Part shown: positions 63,737 to 64,000 of the stretch, in pieces
How the letters are laid out: every line of letters begins with the position of its first letter
How positions within the stretch are numbered: position 1 is the first letter of the stretch
Assembly: GCF_002153655.1 (NCBI RefSeq)
Contig: NZ_JOPJ01000002.1
Span: 109,980 to 173,979, forward strand
Direction: 5' to 3'
Length of the DNA: 64,000 bases
From: Acetobacter okinawensis
Lineage (GTDB): Bacteria; Pseudomonadota; Alphaproteobacteria; Acetobacterales; Acetobacteraceae
Program-made: the position numbers and the translations under genes
Notes under the pieces: model-generated
The model's database searches: none
What the model was told of the DNA's origin: nothing
Seen by the model: the letters and a program-made list of their open reading frames with translations, nothing else

Positions 63737-64000
63737 ATGTTTCCTTCCCTGTTGAACAGACCTGTCCAACCAGTATGACAGGAACACAGGCAAGGAAGAC
63801 TGGATATTGCAAGGAATGGCTCAACAGCCAGTTTAACAAAGGATGTCCTGAAATCTGGACAACAAAAAAGCCAGACTTATGAGAATCTGACTTTGAAACC
63901 AACGATGGGGAACTACTCCATCGAACCACTGCTTTTGTGTAAGTTTAGTATGCACAATTTTAGGTATTTTGTCAAGTAAAAATGCATATTTATTAATAAT
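63737..64000. other. AT-rich element sequence without a supported gene
   Basis: The last 264 bases contain the upstream region of the small plasmid-type gene. The region has a small CGATGG/CCATCG palindrome at about 63902-63922 and an imperfect hairpin near 63868-63895 (AAAGCCAGA/TCTGACTTT). A minus-strand frame of 79 codons overlaps the small gene and is not convincing. The window ends in a run of AT-rich sequence (TATTTATTAATAAT). Confidence 0.5.

Noticed and set aside
63690..63929. Minus-strand ORF of 79 codons
   Set aside because: It overlaps the small plasmid-type gene in another frame and has no ribosome site or recognisable domain.

Overview
The window is about 64 kb of chromosome from an alphaproteobacterium, most likely an acetic acid bacterium (Acetobacteraceae, Acetobacter-like). 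This is inferred from the hopanoid cluster (hpnL, hpnABCDE, hpnG), the NDUFA12-type complex I protein, the class I DhnA-type aldolase, the zapA-6S RNA-formyl-THF ligase order, the split Mla genes and an alphaproteobacterial GTTC-N7-GTTC LexA box. No species marker was available, so the genus is a guess. The first 60.3 kb is GC-rich, tightly packed and apparently core.

Layout: 0-9.4 kb holds a cut-off fructose-bisphosphate aldolase, the zapA / 6S / formyl-THF cyclo-ligase / ymdB unit, a minus-strand pyrD-HAD-NUDIX run, SOS-type dinB and an outer-membrane barrel protein. 9.4-21.6 kb is mainly minus strand: M16 peptidase, Fe(II)/2OG oxygenase, uvrB, aldo/keto reductase, trehalose synthesis (otsB, otsA) with dsbB, DUF2155, mlaD and NDUFA12. 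21.7-31.3 kb is mainly plus strand: a shortened class II ribonucleotide reductase homologue, ridA, a COG3146 acyltransferase, folD with a MetF-like gene, and the queuosine genes queA-tgt-queG. 31.3-45.7 kb holds PhzF and PanE enzymes, a DjlA-like protein, mlaA-mlaC, ettA, tRNA-Ile, ppa, tRNA-Asp, the ahpD/ahpC/oxyR peroxide module, rpmJ, a TPR-like protein and tyrA. 44.6-52.2 kb is the hopanoid cluster. 52.2-56.3 kb holds a MarR-DUF1656-HlyD-NodT efflux set and a DUF883/YqjE-like pair.

Two regions stand out. At 56.4-59.1 kb is a three-gene unit resembling a spermidine/putrescine-type ABC importer, with all reading frames open. Its ATPase has lost every recognisable catalytic motif, its permease is about half length, and the last gene is start/stop coupled to a YcgN-family gene. 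At 21.7 kb is a 512-residue protein that aligns by eye only with the C-terminal part of adenosylcobalamin-dependent ribonucleotide reductase.

From 60.3 kb onward the character changes. A tRNA-Leu(UAA) is followed by a tyrosine recombinase, a very AT-rich Abi-like protein with an R-x4-H (HEPN-type) motif, and a small plasmid-style protein. This looks like the left end of an integrated element that runs past the window.
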